Shown here: one piece after another, positions 8,883 through 19,024 of the stretch
Numbering within the stretch: position 1 is the first letter of the stretch
Layout: the number at the start of each line of letters is the position of its first letter
Assembly: GCF_963676275.1 (NCBI RefSeq)
Contig: NZ_OY781091.1
Span: 2,830,775-2,894,774, forward strand
DNA from: an uncultured Cohaesibacter sp.
Lineage (GTDB): Bacteria > Pseudomonadota > Alphaproteobacteria > Rhizobiales > Cohaesibacteraceae
Direction of reading: 5' to 3'
Length of the DNA: 64,000 nt
Made by a program: the position numbers and the translations under genes
Notes under the pieces: generated by a model
What the model saw: the letters and a program-made list of their open reading frames with translations, nothing else
Told to the model about the DNA's origin: nothing
Databases searched by the model: none

Positions 8883-10505
8883 TTATGCCGCCTTCTCTGT
8901 TGCCTCTGGTGTTTCGGCAGCCTCGTCGCCTTCTGCCGTTGCGGTCTCTGGCTTGGTGCGAAGGCGCGCAACCTTCATCAGCTCGCAGAAGGAAGACGCC
9001 GGTAGCGGCGGCGCAAACAGATAACCCTGCGCGGCAGAAACGCCCATTTTGCGCAGCTGGATAACCTGCTCTTCCGTCTCCACCCCTTCGGCAATGACGC
9101 CGATATTCAGCTTTTCGGCCAGATCGATCAGGCCCTGCACAAGTTGTGGCCCGGCAAAAGCGCCATCCAGCGCATCTACCAGCAGCTTATCAAGCTTGAC
9201 AATATCGACGCTGATTGATGTCAGGTTATAGAGGCCACTATGGCCCGAGCCCACATCATCCAGCGCGATCTCCGCACCAAGCGCCCTGATCTGGCTGATC
9301 ACATCCTTGGCAAGATCCATCTCCTGTATCGGCACGCGATCCGAGATCTCGAAGATCAGGTTGGAAAAGCCAAGCCTGCTGTCCCTGAATACATCTTCAA
9401 TATCGCTGACAATGGAATCATCAAGCATCTGATGGGAAAACAGATTGAGCGCCACCTTGAAGACCTGCCCTTCCCGCACAACGGGATCGAGCAATTGACA
9501 GCTCTGCTTCATGATCCGGCAGGTGACCTCGCGGGTCAGTTTGTAATTTTGCGCCAAAGGAATGAATTCATTCGGCGACACAACACTGCCATTGGGCTTG
9601 ACCCAACGCGCCAAGACCTCACAGCCGGTAATGGCTCCGCTGTCCAGATCGATAATCGGCTGCATATAGGGCACGATCTCCCCATTATCCAGCGCATCAA
9701 GAATGATATCGCCATCGGAAGGCTTGTAGCGCCCGAAATACCAGCCGATGCCGATCATGATCAAACCGAAAAGAAAGCCCAGGATATTGATGAATTCGCG
9801 GGCATTGGCCGTAACCACATCAAGCGCAGCTTCAGAAATGGACAATTGCACTTCAAACGGCAGGCTGTCCGAATGCATCGAGACGCGATCGACAATATTG
9901 CCGCTGGTCACTTCAGGATCAAGCAAATACCAATGCGTCCCGCCGTCCATGGAAAGCATGCCATAGCGAAAGCGGCGCAGGTCATTGCGAACCGGATCGA
10001 TCCGGATCAATTCTCCGGGCACGCGGGCGACCAGTCTGCGGCCGTTATTGAGATGCCGAACCACCAAAAGAGAGGGAATGTCATTCTTGGCCACCCCGGC
10101 CGAGAGCGACAGGGTCACATCCCTGCTATCCAGCTGATAGGCAGGCAAAAGGCCGGTTTGCCGGGCAGACTGCCCCAGATCCGTACAAACGAGGTTGCCG
10201 CCCCGGTCGACAAGTCCGATGGTATCGATCCATGCGGTTGATCGGGCAGCTTCGCTATAGCGATAACGGTGATCACTGGTGCAGGAAAGGCCCGGCGACT
10301 GGGCCAGATTGTTGAGCACATCGATAGCGGTCTGAGCGGCGTTATTGGCACGCTCCAGCATGAGTTCAGCGGAAATTTGCAGGTCTTCCTTGATTTCGCT
10401 TTCAACCTGCCAGCGCATGGCAGACTGCATACCAGCAGTCAGAAGCCCCGCCCCCAACATCGCCAGCAGCGAGTAACCCGCTATCTTCTTGGCATTCCTA
10501 ATCAT
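8883..10505 (-). CDS. Membrane-bound CSS-motif-like EAL-domain c-di-GMP phosphodiesterase (paralog 1)
   Basis: Predicted to degrade cyclic di-GMP. Layout of the 540 aa: N-terminal membrane helix (~9-27), periplasmic domain of ~210 residues, second helix (~237-256), cytoplasmic EAL domain (~265-505), acidic Ala/Glu tail. EAL residues are present: E296 (EVL variant of EAL), the N in ALNLF, E386, D416-D417 (DDVGSG), K in KLDK, AEGVET and AQGYLF. The Glu of the usual E-x-T-E segment is Asp here (D389, EISD). The periplasmic domain has C75 and C107, but the CSS signature reads CTD. Tandem paralog of the next gene, 155 bp apart on the same strand. Likely active but reduced activity cannot be excluded. 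Confidence 0.88.
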   Translation of the reverse strand: MIRNAKKIAGYSLLAMLGAGLLTAGMQSAMRWQVESEIKEDLQISAELMLERANNAAQTAIDVLNNLAQSPGLSCTSDHRYRYSEAARSTAWIDTIGLVDRGGNLVCTDLGQSARQTGLLPAYQLDSRDVTLSLSAGVAKNDIPSLLVVRHLNNGRRLVARVPGELIRIDPVRNDLRRFRYGMLSMDGGTHWYLLDPEVTSGNIVDRVSMHSDSLPFEVQLSISEAALDVVTANAREFINILGFLFGLIMIGIGWYFGRYKPSDGDIILDALDNGEIVPYMQPIIDLDSGAITGCEVLARWVKPNGSVVSPNEFIPLAQNYKLTREVTCRIMKQSCQLLDPVVREGQVFKVALNLFSHQMLDDSIVSDIEDVFRDSRLGFSNLIFEISDRVPIQEMDLAKDVISQIRALGAEIALDDVGSGHSGLYNLTSISVDIVKLDKLLVDALDGAFAGPQLVQGLIDLAEKLNIGVIAEGVETEEQVIQLRKMGVSAAQGYLFAPPLPASSFCELMKVARLRTKPETATAEGDEAAETPEATEKAA

Positions 10506-10660
10506 GCATCCTCGCCAGATATTTGCGCTGATTTGATCAGAAATCCGTGAAAATTCAGTTGATTTTTTTAAATTTTACGACAATTCGCAATGCCCTGAAA
10601 TAATTGCCGTAAATTCAACAGTCCCTGCAAAGCGACAACAAAGAAGCCCCTCGGCGATCC

Positions 10661-12310
10661 TCAGGAAACCTTCGAAACAGGCTTGCCCTCCGCAGAGGGT
10701 GCGTCATCCTTCTGCTTTTGTTTCTTGTTGCCCAATGCGGCCACCAGCTTCAAATAGGCCGACGCAGGCAACGCGGGCGAAAACAGGAACCCTTGCGCCT
10801 CATCGATACCGATGCGCCTGAGATAATCGAGCTGTTCGTCCGTTTCGACCCCTTCGGCAACCACAACCATATCCATGCCCTTGGCCATCTGGCTCAGGGA
10901 ATCGATAATCGGCACACTCTCCGCGTCTGCCGTGATGGTATCGACAAACAGCTTGTCGATCTTGATGATATCCATGCCGAGCTTTTGCAAATAGGCAAAG
11001 CCGCCATGCCCCGTTCCCGCATCATCAAGCGCAACCCGAACCCCCAGTTCCTGCAATCTGGAAATGATGGCACGGGCACGATCAAGATTTTCCAGCGGCT
11101 GGCGCTCCGTTACTTCCAGCACCAACTGCTCGAAGCGGACCCCGGAATTGCCAAAGACCTGTTCCACTTCCCGCACAATCGCCAAATCCTCGAAATGCTT
11201 GTTGAACAGATTTATCGCGACCTTCAGATTGGGCCGATCACCATAGCTCTCGGAGAGATCCTCTGCGACCTGCTCCATCAGGGAGGCGGTCATCGGCAAG
11301 GCGAGGCCAGAGGCTTCAGCTGCATCGATAAAATGCCCCGGCGAAGTGATGGAACCATCCGGCTTGCGCCACCGCACGAGCACCTCGCAACCGGACAAAC
11401 GCCCACTCTGAATGTCGAGAATGGGTTGATAATAGGGAACAAATTCCTTGCGTTTGATGGCCTTCTCAAGACTCACATAAGGATCGGGCTTGCGTAGACT
11501 GAGGCGCACAAACAGGAACATGATGAGACCGCCCGCCAGAACCCCCAAGCCATCCACGACACGAACCACACCGGCAAAATTCTCCCATGCAGCGCCAAAG
11601 GGAATGGCAACCGCGACGGAGATCGGATAGCGGGACGAACTGGCTTGTCTTTCGATCAGTTCCTTGGTCCAGCTGGGGTCGGGCTCGAAACTGTAGAATG
11701 GCGCTCTTTTCCTGAGCCGGGTTTCTGGCGTACTTTCGGCCAGCAGATTGTCATTCGTCAGCTTGATCCCAATTCTGTAAAAGTCGTCATATTCGGTTTG
11801 CACCGCGCGCTGAACGAAATTCTCCACAAGAATGAAGCCGCCGATAGAAACGAACTCGGTGATGTGCCACTGCACCAGCAGGCCATCTTTTCCAGTCAGC
11901 CTGTCGCGCACGGCCCGATAGCTCAGATGCGGAACCGACCCCTTCGCCTCAGCCGATGTCGGCTGAAAACTGGTGCTCTCCTTGATGGACGAACAATACA
12001 TATATTCGCCATTATAAATCAGCCCGACATCATGCAGGGCCGAATGACGCAGCATCATTCGCCGAAACCGGTCCTGAAGCTCATTATCACACACGGGAAC
12101 ACTATAGTGATGCAGGGCAGAAAAGACATCGATGGCTTCCTGCACGAGGGACTCCGCGCGCACCAATGTGCTCTCGGCCGTCTGATCAAGAAAACGCTCA
12201 CTTCTGCTCTGCACATAATCGCGTATAGCAATATGGGCGGCAAACACGGGAAAGACACCGAGAACCACACCAAGAAATAGCAGAAATATTGAGCGAAATT
12301 GATTCTTCAA
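10661..12310 (-). CDS. Membrane-bound CSS-motif EAL-domain c-di-GMP phosphodiesterase (paralog 2)
   Basis: Second, upstream copy of the same architecture, 549 aa. It has a membrane helix at ~7-25, a periplasmic CSS-type domain with C74 and the intact C106-S-S motif, a second helix at ~250-268, and a cytoplasmic EAL domain from ~280. Catalytic residues look complete: E309 (EVL), N in AINLF, LEVTE, D429-D430 (DDAGTG), KIDK, AEGVET, AQGFLF. In characterised CSS-EAL proteins the periplasmic cysteines form a disulphide that controls phosphodiesterase activity, so the pair may sense periplasmic redox state or envelope stress; that is inference. The tail is Lys-rich. Confidence 0.9.
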   Translation of the reverse strand: MKNQFRSIFLLFLGVVLGVFPVFAAHIAIRDYVQSRSERFLDQTAESTLVRAESLVQEAIDVFSALHHYSVPVCDNELQDRFRRMMLRHSALHDVGLIYNGEYMYCSSIKESTSFQPTSAEAKGSVPHLSYRAVRDRLTGKDGLLVQWHITEFVSIGGFILVENFVQRAVQTEYDDFYRIGIKLTNDNLLAESTPETRLRKRAPFYSFEPDPSWTKELIERQASSSRYPISVAVAIPFGAAWENFAGVVRVVDGLGVLAGGLIMFLFVRLSLRKPDPYVSLEKAIKRKEFVPYYQPILDIQSGRLSGCEVLVRWRKPDGSITSPGHFIDAAEASGLALPMTASLMEQVAEDLSESYGDRPNLKVAINLFNKHFEDLAIVREVEQVFGNSGVRFEQLVLEVTERQPLENLDRARAIISRLQELGVRVALDDAGTGHGGFAYLQKLGMDIIKIDKLFVDTITADAESVPIIDSLSQMAKGMDMVVVAEGVETDEQLDYLRRIGIDEAQGFLFSPALPASAYLKLVAALGNKKQKQKDDAPSAEGKPVSKVS

Positions 12311-12634
12311 GGCGTATTTCCCTTCATTTGAAAAAAAGAATACTCCTCCTCGGCTAACAGAGGATTAACCATAAAAATGACAAACCCTTCACGAATAACC
12401 CCGAAGTCATCAAATGAAAGAGAAGAATAGTCCACGAAACTTTAAGAAACAGAAGCTTCAGGTGCCAAGCAATGATAAAAATGACAAGTGTCCTTTGTAA
12501 TATCGGCTCAACTCCTGTATCCGTGCATTTGGGGCTGCTGCAGTTCGGACTATCTCGCGGCGCCAAGAGGTGTCATGGGACATCAGCTCTTACATTTGTT
12601 CATATTTAAATTCGCAATTAGAGGCTCTCTTCCA
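12311..12634. other. Divergent intergenic region, EAL gene / periplasmic protein gene
   Basis: AT-rich, about 320 bases. A plus-strand frame is open from 12488 into the next gene, but its first 49 residues lack a signal peptide, and I treat them as untranslated. I see no clear operator. Promoters for both flanking genes must be here. Confidence 0.4.
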
Positions 12635-14800
12635 ATGAAACGTTCTAGCCTGACCTTCGGCTTCCTGCTTGTTTCCACGGCTTTGGTTCACGCCCAAAGT
12701 GCAGCGGAAACCGCATGGGACGCCATCTCCAGGGACATCAATCAATCCGGTCTGTTTTCCGTAAAAACCGGCACGGTCCATCACAATCCGGCATCAGATG
12801 CCTTGACGGTCGAAAATCTTGTCTATGAACTGACCTATACTCTGGAGCCGGATGATGAAAGCTCGGATGACGAAGCAACGCCAGCACAGGATGCAGCAAA
12901 ATCCGAGCAGAGTGAAACCGAAGCGAAAGACGACAAGGGCCTGACGATCAGCGCCACCATTGCCGTCCCGACCCTCTCCTTCAAGGGGCTGAAGCTGGAG
13001 GACGCCGGCTACAGCTATGACAGCATCGAGCTTGAAGGCACCCAGACCACCATCCTGTTTGACGAGGAAGGCACCGACAAGGATGCCAGAATCATTGCGA
13101 AAGCCCTTGGCAAGGACATCGTTACCAAAGGCTATCAGCCATTTTTTGGCGAATATAAACTGGCACCATCCCGCCCCATCGGCAGCACACTGGACTATAT
13201 CCGTCCGCTGCTGATGAATGCTCGCTATGAGGCGATGACCAGCGAAGGGCTGACCATCGAACAATATGCAGGCGACGAAGAGGCCCCGATGCAGACAACG
13301 CAAATGGGCCCCCTCTCGGTAAACGAGGTCAAGGACGGCAAAATCGGCAGCTACGAGATTTCCAGCCAGAAATCCACGATGGACGTCAGAGAACCCTCGT
13401 CCTCGGCAGGCCAATCCGCATCGTCCATCGACTTGCCAAAAGAAATCTCCTACGAGATCGGCAAGACCCGCTATGATGGCTATGACATTGGCGCGCTCTG
13501 GAGCGTTCTGGACCCCAATGCACAGCCAATCGTGGGCACCAGAACCTTGCTGGAAAAGACCGAAATGGCAGGCGCGACCATCAATGTCCCGGGCCTTGCA
13601 GACATTTCTGTCGGACCGTCCGTTCAGTCAGAAATCACGGTCACGCAGCCTTCAAGCTACCTTGTTCCCCTGCTGGACAAGATGATCAAGGAAGATCTCG
13701 ACCCCACCAAACTGCCCAGTCAGGAACAACACGCCCTGATCCGGGCCGGTTTCGATCTGGCCCGCAGCTTTGCGATGGGGCTCACGGAAATCGGCAAGAC
13801 CACAGCTCAGATCACCATTCCTGACGGAGCCTTCAAAGGACAGAAAGCAGACTTCGGATTTGAATCCATTCGTCAGGCCGGTTTCAGCAGCTTCGGCATC
13901 GAAGAATCCTCGATTTCGGGCATTTCCTACGCCGGACCACCGTCGATGAATTTCAAGCTCGGCCGTCTCGCTGTTGAAAGCCTCGAATTTGCTGACTATC
14001 CCCTGATCGAGAAAGCCATTTTTGATTCCATGAATGGCACACCGCTACAGGGCAGCAGCGCAGCCAAACTGGGGCCAAACAAACTCACCTTGGCGATGTC
14101 CGGCCTTGAATATAGCGATGACAAGGGCAATGCGCTCTCTGCTGATGGCGCCAGCCTCAATTATGACCGTATGGGACTTGCCATTCCGGCAGAGATTTCA
14201 ACCAGCGTCGACAATCTCAAGATTGGCAAGAATCTGCTCCAACATCCGCTGGCCACTGTCCTGCTTGACCAGCTCGGTCTGGATGGGCTTACGATCAATG
14301 AAGAATTGACGTTGGTTTGGGACGAAGCCAACCAGACCTACAAGATCGAGCCGATCAATCTGGAATTGAAAGACATTGCCTCCATCTCCGGCTCCATTGG
14401 CGCTGGCGGTATCATGCGTGGCTATCTTGATGCTCCGGAAACGGCTCAGGCCGCAATGGCAACAGCAACCATTCTGCCGTCGTCCCTCACCCTGAAGGAT
14501 CTCGGCGGGCTGAATGAACTGATCAATCTGGCCGGAGGTGCCATGGGCATGGGCCCGGAACAGATCCGCAGCATGGCCACCATGCAGATAAAAGCCGCCT
14601 TGAGCAGCTTCACCGAGCCTGCCTTTAGCGATGCTGTGGTAGCCGAAGTCGACAGCTTCCTCAAGGATCCGCAAAGCCTGATGGTAAGCCTCAATCCAAA
14701 GGCACCGGTACCTCTGGCCCAGTTGCTTGGTGTGGCAGCCACCGCGCCACAGCAGGTACCCTACCTGCTGGCCATCGGCGTCATCGCCAACGAGAATTAA
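12635..14800 (+). CDS. Large periplasmic protein of unknown function
   Basis: 721 aa, family not recognised. The ATG at 12635 is chosen because it gives a classic signal peptide (MKRSSLTFGFLLVSTALVHAQ) with cleavage predicted after AHAQ-type residues; upstream codons in frame give no such signal. The mature part is acidic and rich in beta-strand-like segments, with a Glu/Asp-rich, Lys-poor insert around residues 65-95. Similar phrases recur along the protein (for example ISSQKS/ITVTQPS and repeated LTL-x-DL stretches), hinting at repeated beta units as in periplasmic barrel-associated or lipid-binding proteins. There is no transmembrane segment after the signal and no lipobox. It stands alone, divergent from the EAL pair, with its own terminator. 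Confidence 0.75.
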   Translation: MKRSSLTFGFLLVSTALVHAQSAAETAWDAISRDINQSGLFSVKTGTVHHNPASDALTVENLVYELTYTLEPDDESSDDEATPAQDAAKSEQSETEAKDDKGLTISATIAVPTLSFKGLKLEDAGYSYDSIELEGTQTTILFDEEGTDKDARIIAKALGKDIVTKGYQPFFGEYKLAPSRPIGSTLDYIRPLLMNARYEAMTSEGLTIEQYAGDEEAPMQTTQMGPLSVNEVKDGKIGSYEISSQKSTMDVREPSSSAGQSASSIDLPKEISYEIGKTRYDGYDIGALWSVLDPNAQPIVGTRTLLEKTEMAGATINVPGLADISVGPSVQSEITVTQPSSYLVPLLDKMIKEDLDPTKLPSQEQHALIRAGFDLARSFAMGLTEIGKTTAQITIPDGAFKGQKADFGFESIRQAGFSSFGIEESSISGISYAGPPSMNFKLGRLAVESLEFADYPLIEKAIFDSMNGTPLQGSSAAKLGPNKLTLAMSGLEYSDDKGNALSADGASLNYDRMGLAIPAEISTSVDNLKIGKNLLQHPLATVLLDQLGLDGLTINEELTLVWDEANQTYKIEPINLELKDIASISGSIGAGGIMRGYLDAPETAQAAMATATILPSSLTLKDLGGLNELINLAGGAMGMGPEQIRSMATMQIKAALSSFTEPAFSDAVVAEVDSFLKDPQSLMVSLNPKAPVPLAQLLGVAATAPQQVPYLLAIGVIANEN

Positions 14801-14840
14801 CATTTTTCGAGTTAATTGCTGCAACGCAAAGAGAAAAATA

Positions 14841-14866
14841 AAAGGCGGCTATAAAAGCCGCCTTTT
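14841..14866. terminator. Bidirectional intrinsic terminator
   Basis: AAAGGCGGCT, short loop ATAAA, AGCCGCCTTTT. The A-run on one side and T-run on the other suit both converging genes, the periplasmic protein gene and aspS. Confidence 0.92.
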
Positions 14867-14896
14867 CTATATATTTCAATTATTTCCAGACGTTTC

Positions 14897-16678
14897 TTAT
14901 TCTGGAAGATTAAGACGCAGATGCAGCTCGCGAAGCTGCTGATTGGTCGGATCGCTCGGAGCGCCCATCATCAAATCCTGTGCCTGCTGGTTCATCGGGA
15001 ACAGAGAGATTTCGCGCAGGTTCGGCACGCCGCAAAGCAGCATGATGATGCGTTCCATACCCAGAGCCATGCCACCATGCGGAGGGGCACCATACTGGAA
15101 GGCGCGATACATGCCGCCGAAACGGTCCATCAGAACCTCTTCGGAATAGCCTGCAATCTCGAAGGCCTTCTTCATGACATCGATGCTGTGGTTACGGACA
15201 GCACCGGACCCCAGTTCGTAGCCGTTGCAGACCACGTCATACTGATAGGCTTCCAGTTCCAGCGGATCGGTATTTTCCAGCCCTTCCAGTTCGCCCTTGG
15301 GCATGGAGAATGGGTTGTGGCTGAAATCGACCTTCTCTTCGTCTTCGTTATATTCATACATCGGGAAGTCGACGATCCAGCAAAGCTCGAACCGGTCCCG
15401 ATCGATGAGGTCGAGCTCGTTGCCGACTCGGTTGCGGGCGCGTCCGGCAAAATCGGCAAATTTCGAAGGATCACCGGCAACAAAGAAGCAGGCATCACCG
15501 GCGTCCAGACCCAACTGGGTGCGGATGGCTTCAGTGCGCTCCGGACCGATATTCTTGGCAAGAGGCCCTGCCCCTTCCAGAGATCCGTCTTCACCCTTGC
15601 GCCAGAAGATATAGCCAAGACCGGCCTGACCCTCGCTCTGTGCCCAGCTGTTCATCCGGTCACAGAAGGTACGGGCACCACCGGTCTTTGCCGGAATACC
15701 CCAGACTTCGTTCTTCTCTTCCTCAAGCATGCGAGCAAAGATCTTGAAGCCCGAGCCACGGAAATGCTCGGAAACCTCTTCCATGACAATCGGAATACGC
15801 AGGTCCGGCTTGTCGGAACCATATTTGCGCATGGCTTCCTTGTAAGGAATACGCGGGAATTCCTGGGTCACCGGCTTGCCTTCGGCGAATTCTTCGAACA
15901 TGCCGCGAATGACCGGCTCCATGGTGCTCAGGATATCTTCCTGCTCGACAAAGCTCATTTCCATATCGAGCTGATAGAATTCACCCGGCAGACGGTCTGC
16001 GCGCGGATCTTCATCGCGGAAGCAGGGAGCGATCTGGAAATATTTGTCGAAGCCGGACATCATCAGCAGCTGCTTGAACTGCTGCGGAGCCTGCGGCAGG
16101 GCAAAGAATTTGCCCGGATGAATACGCGAAGGCACCAGATAGTCGCGCGCGCCTTCCGGCGACGAAGCGGTCAGGATCGGTGTCTGGAATTCGTTGAAGC
16201 CGATTTCACTCATCCGGCGGCGAGCAGACGCCATGATTTTCGTGCGCTTGATGATGTTTGCGTGCAGCGTCTCGCGGCGCAAATCAAGGAAGCGATATTT
16301 GAGGCGGGTATCTTCCGGATAGTCCGGCTCGCCAAAGACCGGCAAAGGCAGTTCCTTGGAAGCGCCGAGCACATCCAGCTTGGAAATGAAGATCTCGATC
16401 TTGCCGGTGGGCAGCGTTTCGTTGACAGTATCTTCCGAACGCGCCTTCACCTCGCCCTCAACCCGGACACACCATTCACCGCGCACCTTTTCGGCGTCAG
16501 CAAAGGCGGGAGAATCCGGATCGGCCACGACCTGTGTGAGACCATACTGGTCGCGCAAATCGATGAAAAGAAGACCGCCGTGGTCGCGTACACGATGTAC
16601 CCAACCGGACAGACGAACATTTTCGCCCACATGGCTCTCGCGGAGATCGCCACAGGTATGGCTGCGATAAGGATGCAT
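14897..16678 (-). CDS. aspS: Aspartyl-tRNA synthetase
   Basis: Charges tRNA-Asp with aspartate (and possibly tRNA-Asn in non-discriminating forms); cytoplasmic class IIb synthetase. The product is 593 aa, the normal bacterial length including the GAD insert. The N-terminal OB-fold anticodon domain (~1-105) contains [13 protein letters not shown]. Class II motif 2 is [10 protein letters not shown] at ~219-228, and motif 3 is [10 protein letters not shown] at ~535-544. The bacterial insertion domain lies between them. The start ATG at 16678 gives the expected [11 protein letters not shown]-terminus. In asparagine-pathway organisms lacking asnS this enzyme may mischarge tRNA-Asn; that cannot be decided here. 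Confidence 0.98.
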   Translation of the reverse strand: MHPYRSHTCGDLRESHVGENVRLSGWVHRVRDHGGLLFIDLRDQYGLTQVVADPDSPAFADAEKVRGEWCVRVEGEVKARSEDTVNETLPTGKIEIFISKLDVLGASKELPLPVFGEPDYPEDTRLKYRFLDLRRETLHANIIKRTKIMASARRRMSEIGFNEFQTPILTASSPEGARDYLVPSRIHPGKFFALPQAPQQFKQLLMMSGFDKYFQIAPCFRDEDPRADRLPGEFYQLDMEMSFVEQEDILSTMEPVIRGMFEEFAEGKPVTQEFPRIPYKEAMRKYGSDKPDLRIPIVMEEVSEHFRGSGFKIFARMLEEEKNEVWGIPAKTGGARTFCDRMNSWAQSEGQAGLGYIFWRKGEDGSLEGAGPLAKNIGPERTEAIRTQLGLDAGDACFFVAGDPSKFADFAGRARNRVGNELDLIDRDRFELCWIVDFPMYEYNEDEEKVDFSHNPFSMPKGELEGLENTDPLELEAYQYDVVCNGYELGSGAVRNHSIDVMKKAFEIAGYSEEVLMDRFGGMYRAFQYGAPPHGGMALGMERIIMLLCGVPNLREISLFPMNQQAQDLMMGAPSDPTNQQLRELHLRLNLPE

Positions 16679-16806
16679 GAATAAACCCTGATGCTTGAGA
16701 TCGCACCTGCAATTTGATCAAAAAGCAAGGCGCACATCTCGAATTGTTATTTCAACCGAAAAATCGACCCGCCTTTCATAAAGCGCAATTCTCTCGGTTT
16801 CAACGC

Positions 16807-16830
16807 AAAAAGGGCGCAGAACCTACGCCC
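16807..16830 (-). terminator. Intrinsic terminator downstream of the GNAT gene
   Basis: Read on the minus strand: GGGCGTAG, loop GTT, CTGCGCCC, followed by TTTTT. The eight-pair stem has one G-T wobble. It lies about 120 bases after the acetyltransferase stop codon and separates it from aspS. Confidence 0.8.
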
Positions 16831-16949
16831 TATGTAAAAATCTGGCCGGACCCTGCATTGCCAAGGGCAAGCTGTCAAGCCAAACCCATCGATTTGGCGG
16901 CTTTTTCGAAAAAAGCTTGGGATTTACGGCAGCAGCAGTTGCAATCAGC

Positions 16950-17465
16950 CTAGTGAACCGAAAGGAACCCTTCAGGAAATTCCATCCGCCCATAGGGCAG
17001 CCGATCATCAAACGACATGACCATGAAATCATCGGCCAGAAGATTGTTGGCATTGCTGCGGCCATAACTCATCTGCGGAGCGGTCATGAAGCCCAGCGGT
17101 CCGAAATAATCAGGATCACCGACAATCGCCACCCCCTTGCCATGCATGGCCCGAAGCATCTCGATGCCTTCCGCGATCAGGGCCTTGCGAATGCCCTGAC
17201 TTTGACATTCGGGCAAAACCGACATCAACCCCAGCGCATACCATCCCTTGTCACCACCGGACACATGCACCGGACAGAAAGCGACATGACCGACAATCGT
17301 GCCTTCGATTTCTGCCACCAGCGACAGGGTGAGCTGTCCGGATCGGCGCAAGGCTGTCAGTGTCTGATAGCCATTCTGTTGGCCGATCTGGTGCTGCTTG
17401 GCGGCAGCCAGTGTCACATTCATGATCGCGTCAAAATCCGCGGCGGTCTCTCTTCTGATTTCCAT
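16950..17465 (-). CDS. GNAT family N-acetyltransferase
   Basis: Acetyl-CoA-dependent N-acetyltransferase of 171 aa, resembling the YhbS-like group (COG3153 type) that carries DPDYFGPLGF near the C-terminus. Substrate unknown. The acetyl-CoA loop region reads LGLMSVLPECQSQGIRKAL, a Q-x-x-G-I-R variant of the usual Q/R-x-x-G-x-G/A. The frame continues upstream to 17552, but the domain begins at MEIRRET, so the ATG at 17465 is chosen; its ribosome binding site is poor. It is monocistronic, ending in its own terminator. Confidence 0.85.
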   Translation of the reverse strand: MEIRRETAADFDAIMNVTLAAAKQHQIGQQNGYQTLTALRRSGQLTLSLVAEIEGTIVGHVAFCPVHVSGGDKGWYALGLMSVLPECQSQGIRKALIAEGIEMLRAMHGKGVAIVGDPDYFGPLGFMTAPQMSYGRSNANNLLADDFMVMSFDDRLPYGRMEFPEGFLSVH

Positions 17466-17791
17466 GATGCAATCCGACGATAAAGAGGGAGCAAAAAGCG
17501 ATGGTCCAAGACAGCTGAACGTCATGCCAGAACCACATGCCACAGCGCTCAAACCACAGCGCCCGAACCGGAGCGCCGGTTAAGAGTAAATCACGCGCGC
17601 GACTCAAACAAAAGCTGTCCCAAAAGCTAAGCAACAAATGCATGACAGTTTGCACTGTTTTAGCATTTGGGGTGCTATTGCTTGTCCAGATTGGAATTTT
17701 ACAGAAATAATTGGCAATAATCCCCATTGCCTGACCAGTTCTCACAAAGAATTGGCGACAAGTGAAAAAATGTTCGATATAAGCGAAGCCA
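17466..17791. other. Divergent intergenic region, GNAT gene / rnd
   Basis: About 325 bases. I see one short inverted repeat (AACCGG-AGCG-CCGGTT, 17566-17581) and AT-rich sequence close to rnd, likely its promoter. No gene is supported. Confidence 0.35.
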
Positions 17792-19024
17792 ATGAAGACG
17801 ATTACGACCACTGCCGAACTGGCAGACGCTTGCAAAAAATGCGCACAACACCCCTTCGTCACTGTCGACACGGAGTTTCTGCGCGAAACGACCTATTGGC
17901 CGAAACTGTGCCTCATTCAGATGGCATCTCCAGATGACGCATATCTTGTTGATCCGCTCGCAGACGGGCTGGATCTTGCGCCATTTTTTGAATTGATGTC
18001 CGATGAGGCCGTCACCAAGGTCTTTCATGCAGGCCGTCAGGATATCGAGATTATCTATCACATGGGCAATCTCATCCCTGCCCCGATGTTTGACAGTCAG
18101 GTCGCAGCGATGGTGTGCGGCTTTGGCGACTCGATTTCCTATGACCAGCTTGTACAGCGCCTGACGGGCAATCGGCTGGACAAATCCCACCGCTATACGG
18201 ACTGGTCACGCAGACCACTGACCGACAAGCAACTGACCTATGCCCTTGCCGACGTGACCCATCTCAGGGATGTCTATCACGCCCTCAGAAGCAATCTGGA
18301 AGAGCAAAGCAGAAGCGAATGGGTGCAGGAGGAGATGAAAATCCTCACCTCCCCGGACACCTATTACACCGCGCCGGTCGATGCCTGGAAGCGCATGAAA
18401 CTGCGCATTCGCAAGCCGAGGGAATTTGCAGCCCTGAAGATGCTGGCCGCATGGCGTGAATCCGAAGCGCAATCGCGCGATGTTCCGCGCAACCGCATCC
18501 TCAAGGATGAGGCCATTTTCGAGCTGGCAGTGCATCAGCCCAAGACGCCCGAAGCCCTCACCGCGCTCCGCTCAATCTCCAAGGGCTATGAGCGCTCAAA
18601 GGCCGGTCAGGATCTGTTGCAACTGATGCAGGAAGTGGCCGACATTCCGGCAACCGATCTGCCAGACGTGCCCAAGGGCAAAAATCAGCCCGAAGGCTCT
18701 GGCGCTGCGGTGGACCTGATGAAGGTTCTGCTCAAGCTGATATCCGAACGCCATGGCGTTGCTGCCAAGGTCATTGCGACCGTTGACGATCTGGAAAAGA
18801 TCGCCTGCGACGATGACGCCGATGTTGCCGCCCTCAAGGGCTGGCGCAAGGAACTGTTTGGCCAGCATGCATTGAGGATCAAGCGCGGCGAACTGGCCTT
18901 GCGCCTTGAAGGCAAGCGCGTCGGCACCATCGAATGTGACCCGCCTGTCCCCGGCACCACTGCCCGAAATGGCAAACGGGCTGGCAAAGCCCGCAAGCCC
19001 AAGCAGGCCGAGGCATCATCCTGA
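17792..19024 (+). CDS. rnd: Ribonuclease D
   Basis: 3'-to-5' exoribonuclease of the DEDDy family that trims tRNA precursors and other stable RNAs; cytoplasmic. The product is 410 aa. Catalytic residues are D26 and E28 (VDTEF), D84 (AGRQDIEII), Y150 and D154 (YALAD). An HRDC RNA-binding domain follows at ~215-290, and a second helical region reaches the C-terminus, which ends in a basic Lys/Arg-rich tail. In related genomes rnd is often next to aspS and ppx/ppk, as here. No ribosome binding site stands out, but the start fits the family. Confidence 0.96.
   Translation: MKTITTTAELADACKKCAQHPFVTVDTEFLRETTYWPKLCLIQMASPDDAYLVDPLADGLDLAPFFELMSDEAVTKVFHAGRQDIEIIYHMGNLIPAPMFDSQVAAMVCGFGDSISYDQLVQRLTGNRLDKSHRYTDWSRRPLTDKQLTYALADVTHLRDVYHALRSNLEEQSRSEWVQEEMKILTSPDTYYTAPVDAWKRMKLRIRKPREFAALKMLAAWRESEAQSRDVPRNRILKDEAIFELAVHQPKTPEALTALRSISKGYERSKAGQDLLQLMQEVADIPATDLPDVPKGKNQPEGSGAAVDLMKVLLKLISERHGVAAKVIATVDDLEKIACDDDADVAALKGWRKELFGQHALRIKRGELALRLEGKRVGTIECDPPVPGTTARNGKRAGKARKPKQAEASS

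Noticed and set aside
14921..16684. Long open frame antisense to aspS
   Set aside because: Same reason: aspS has every expected motif on the other strand.
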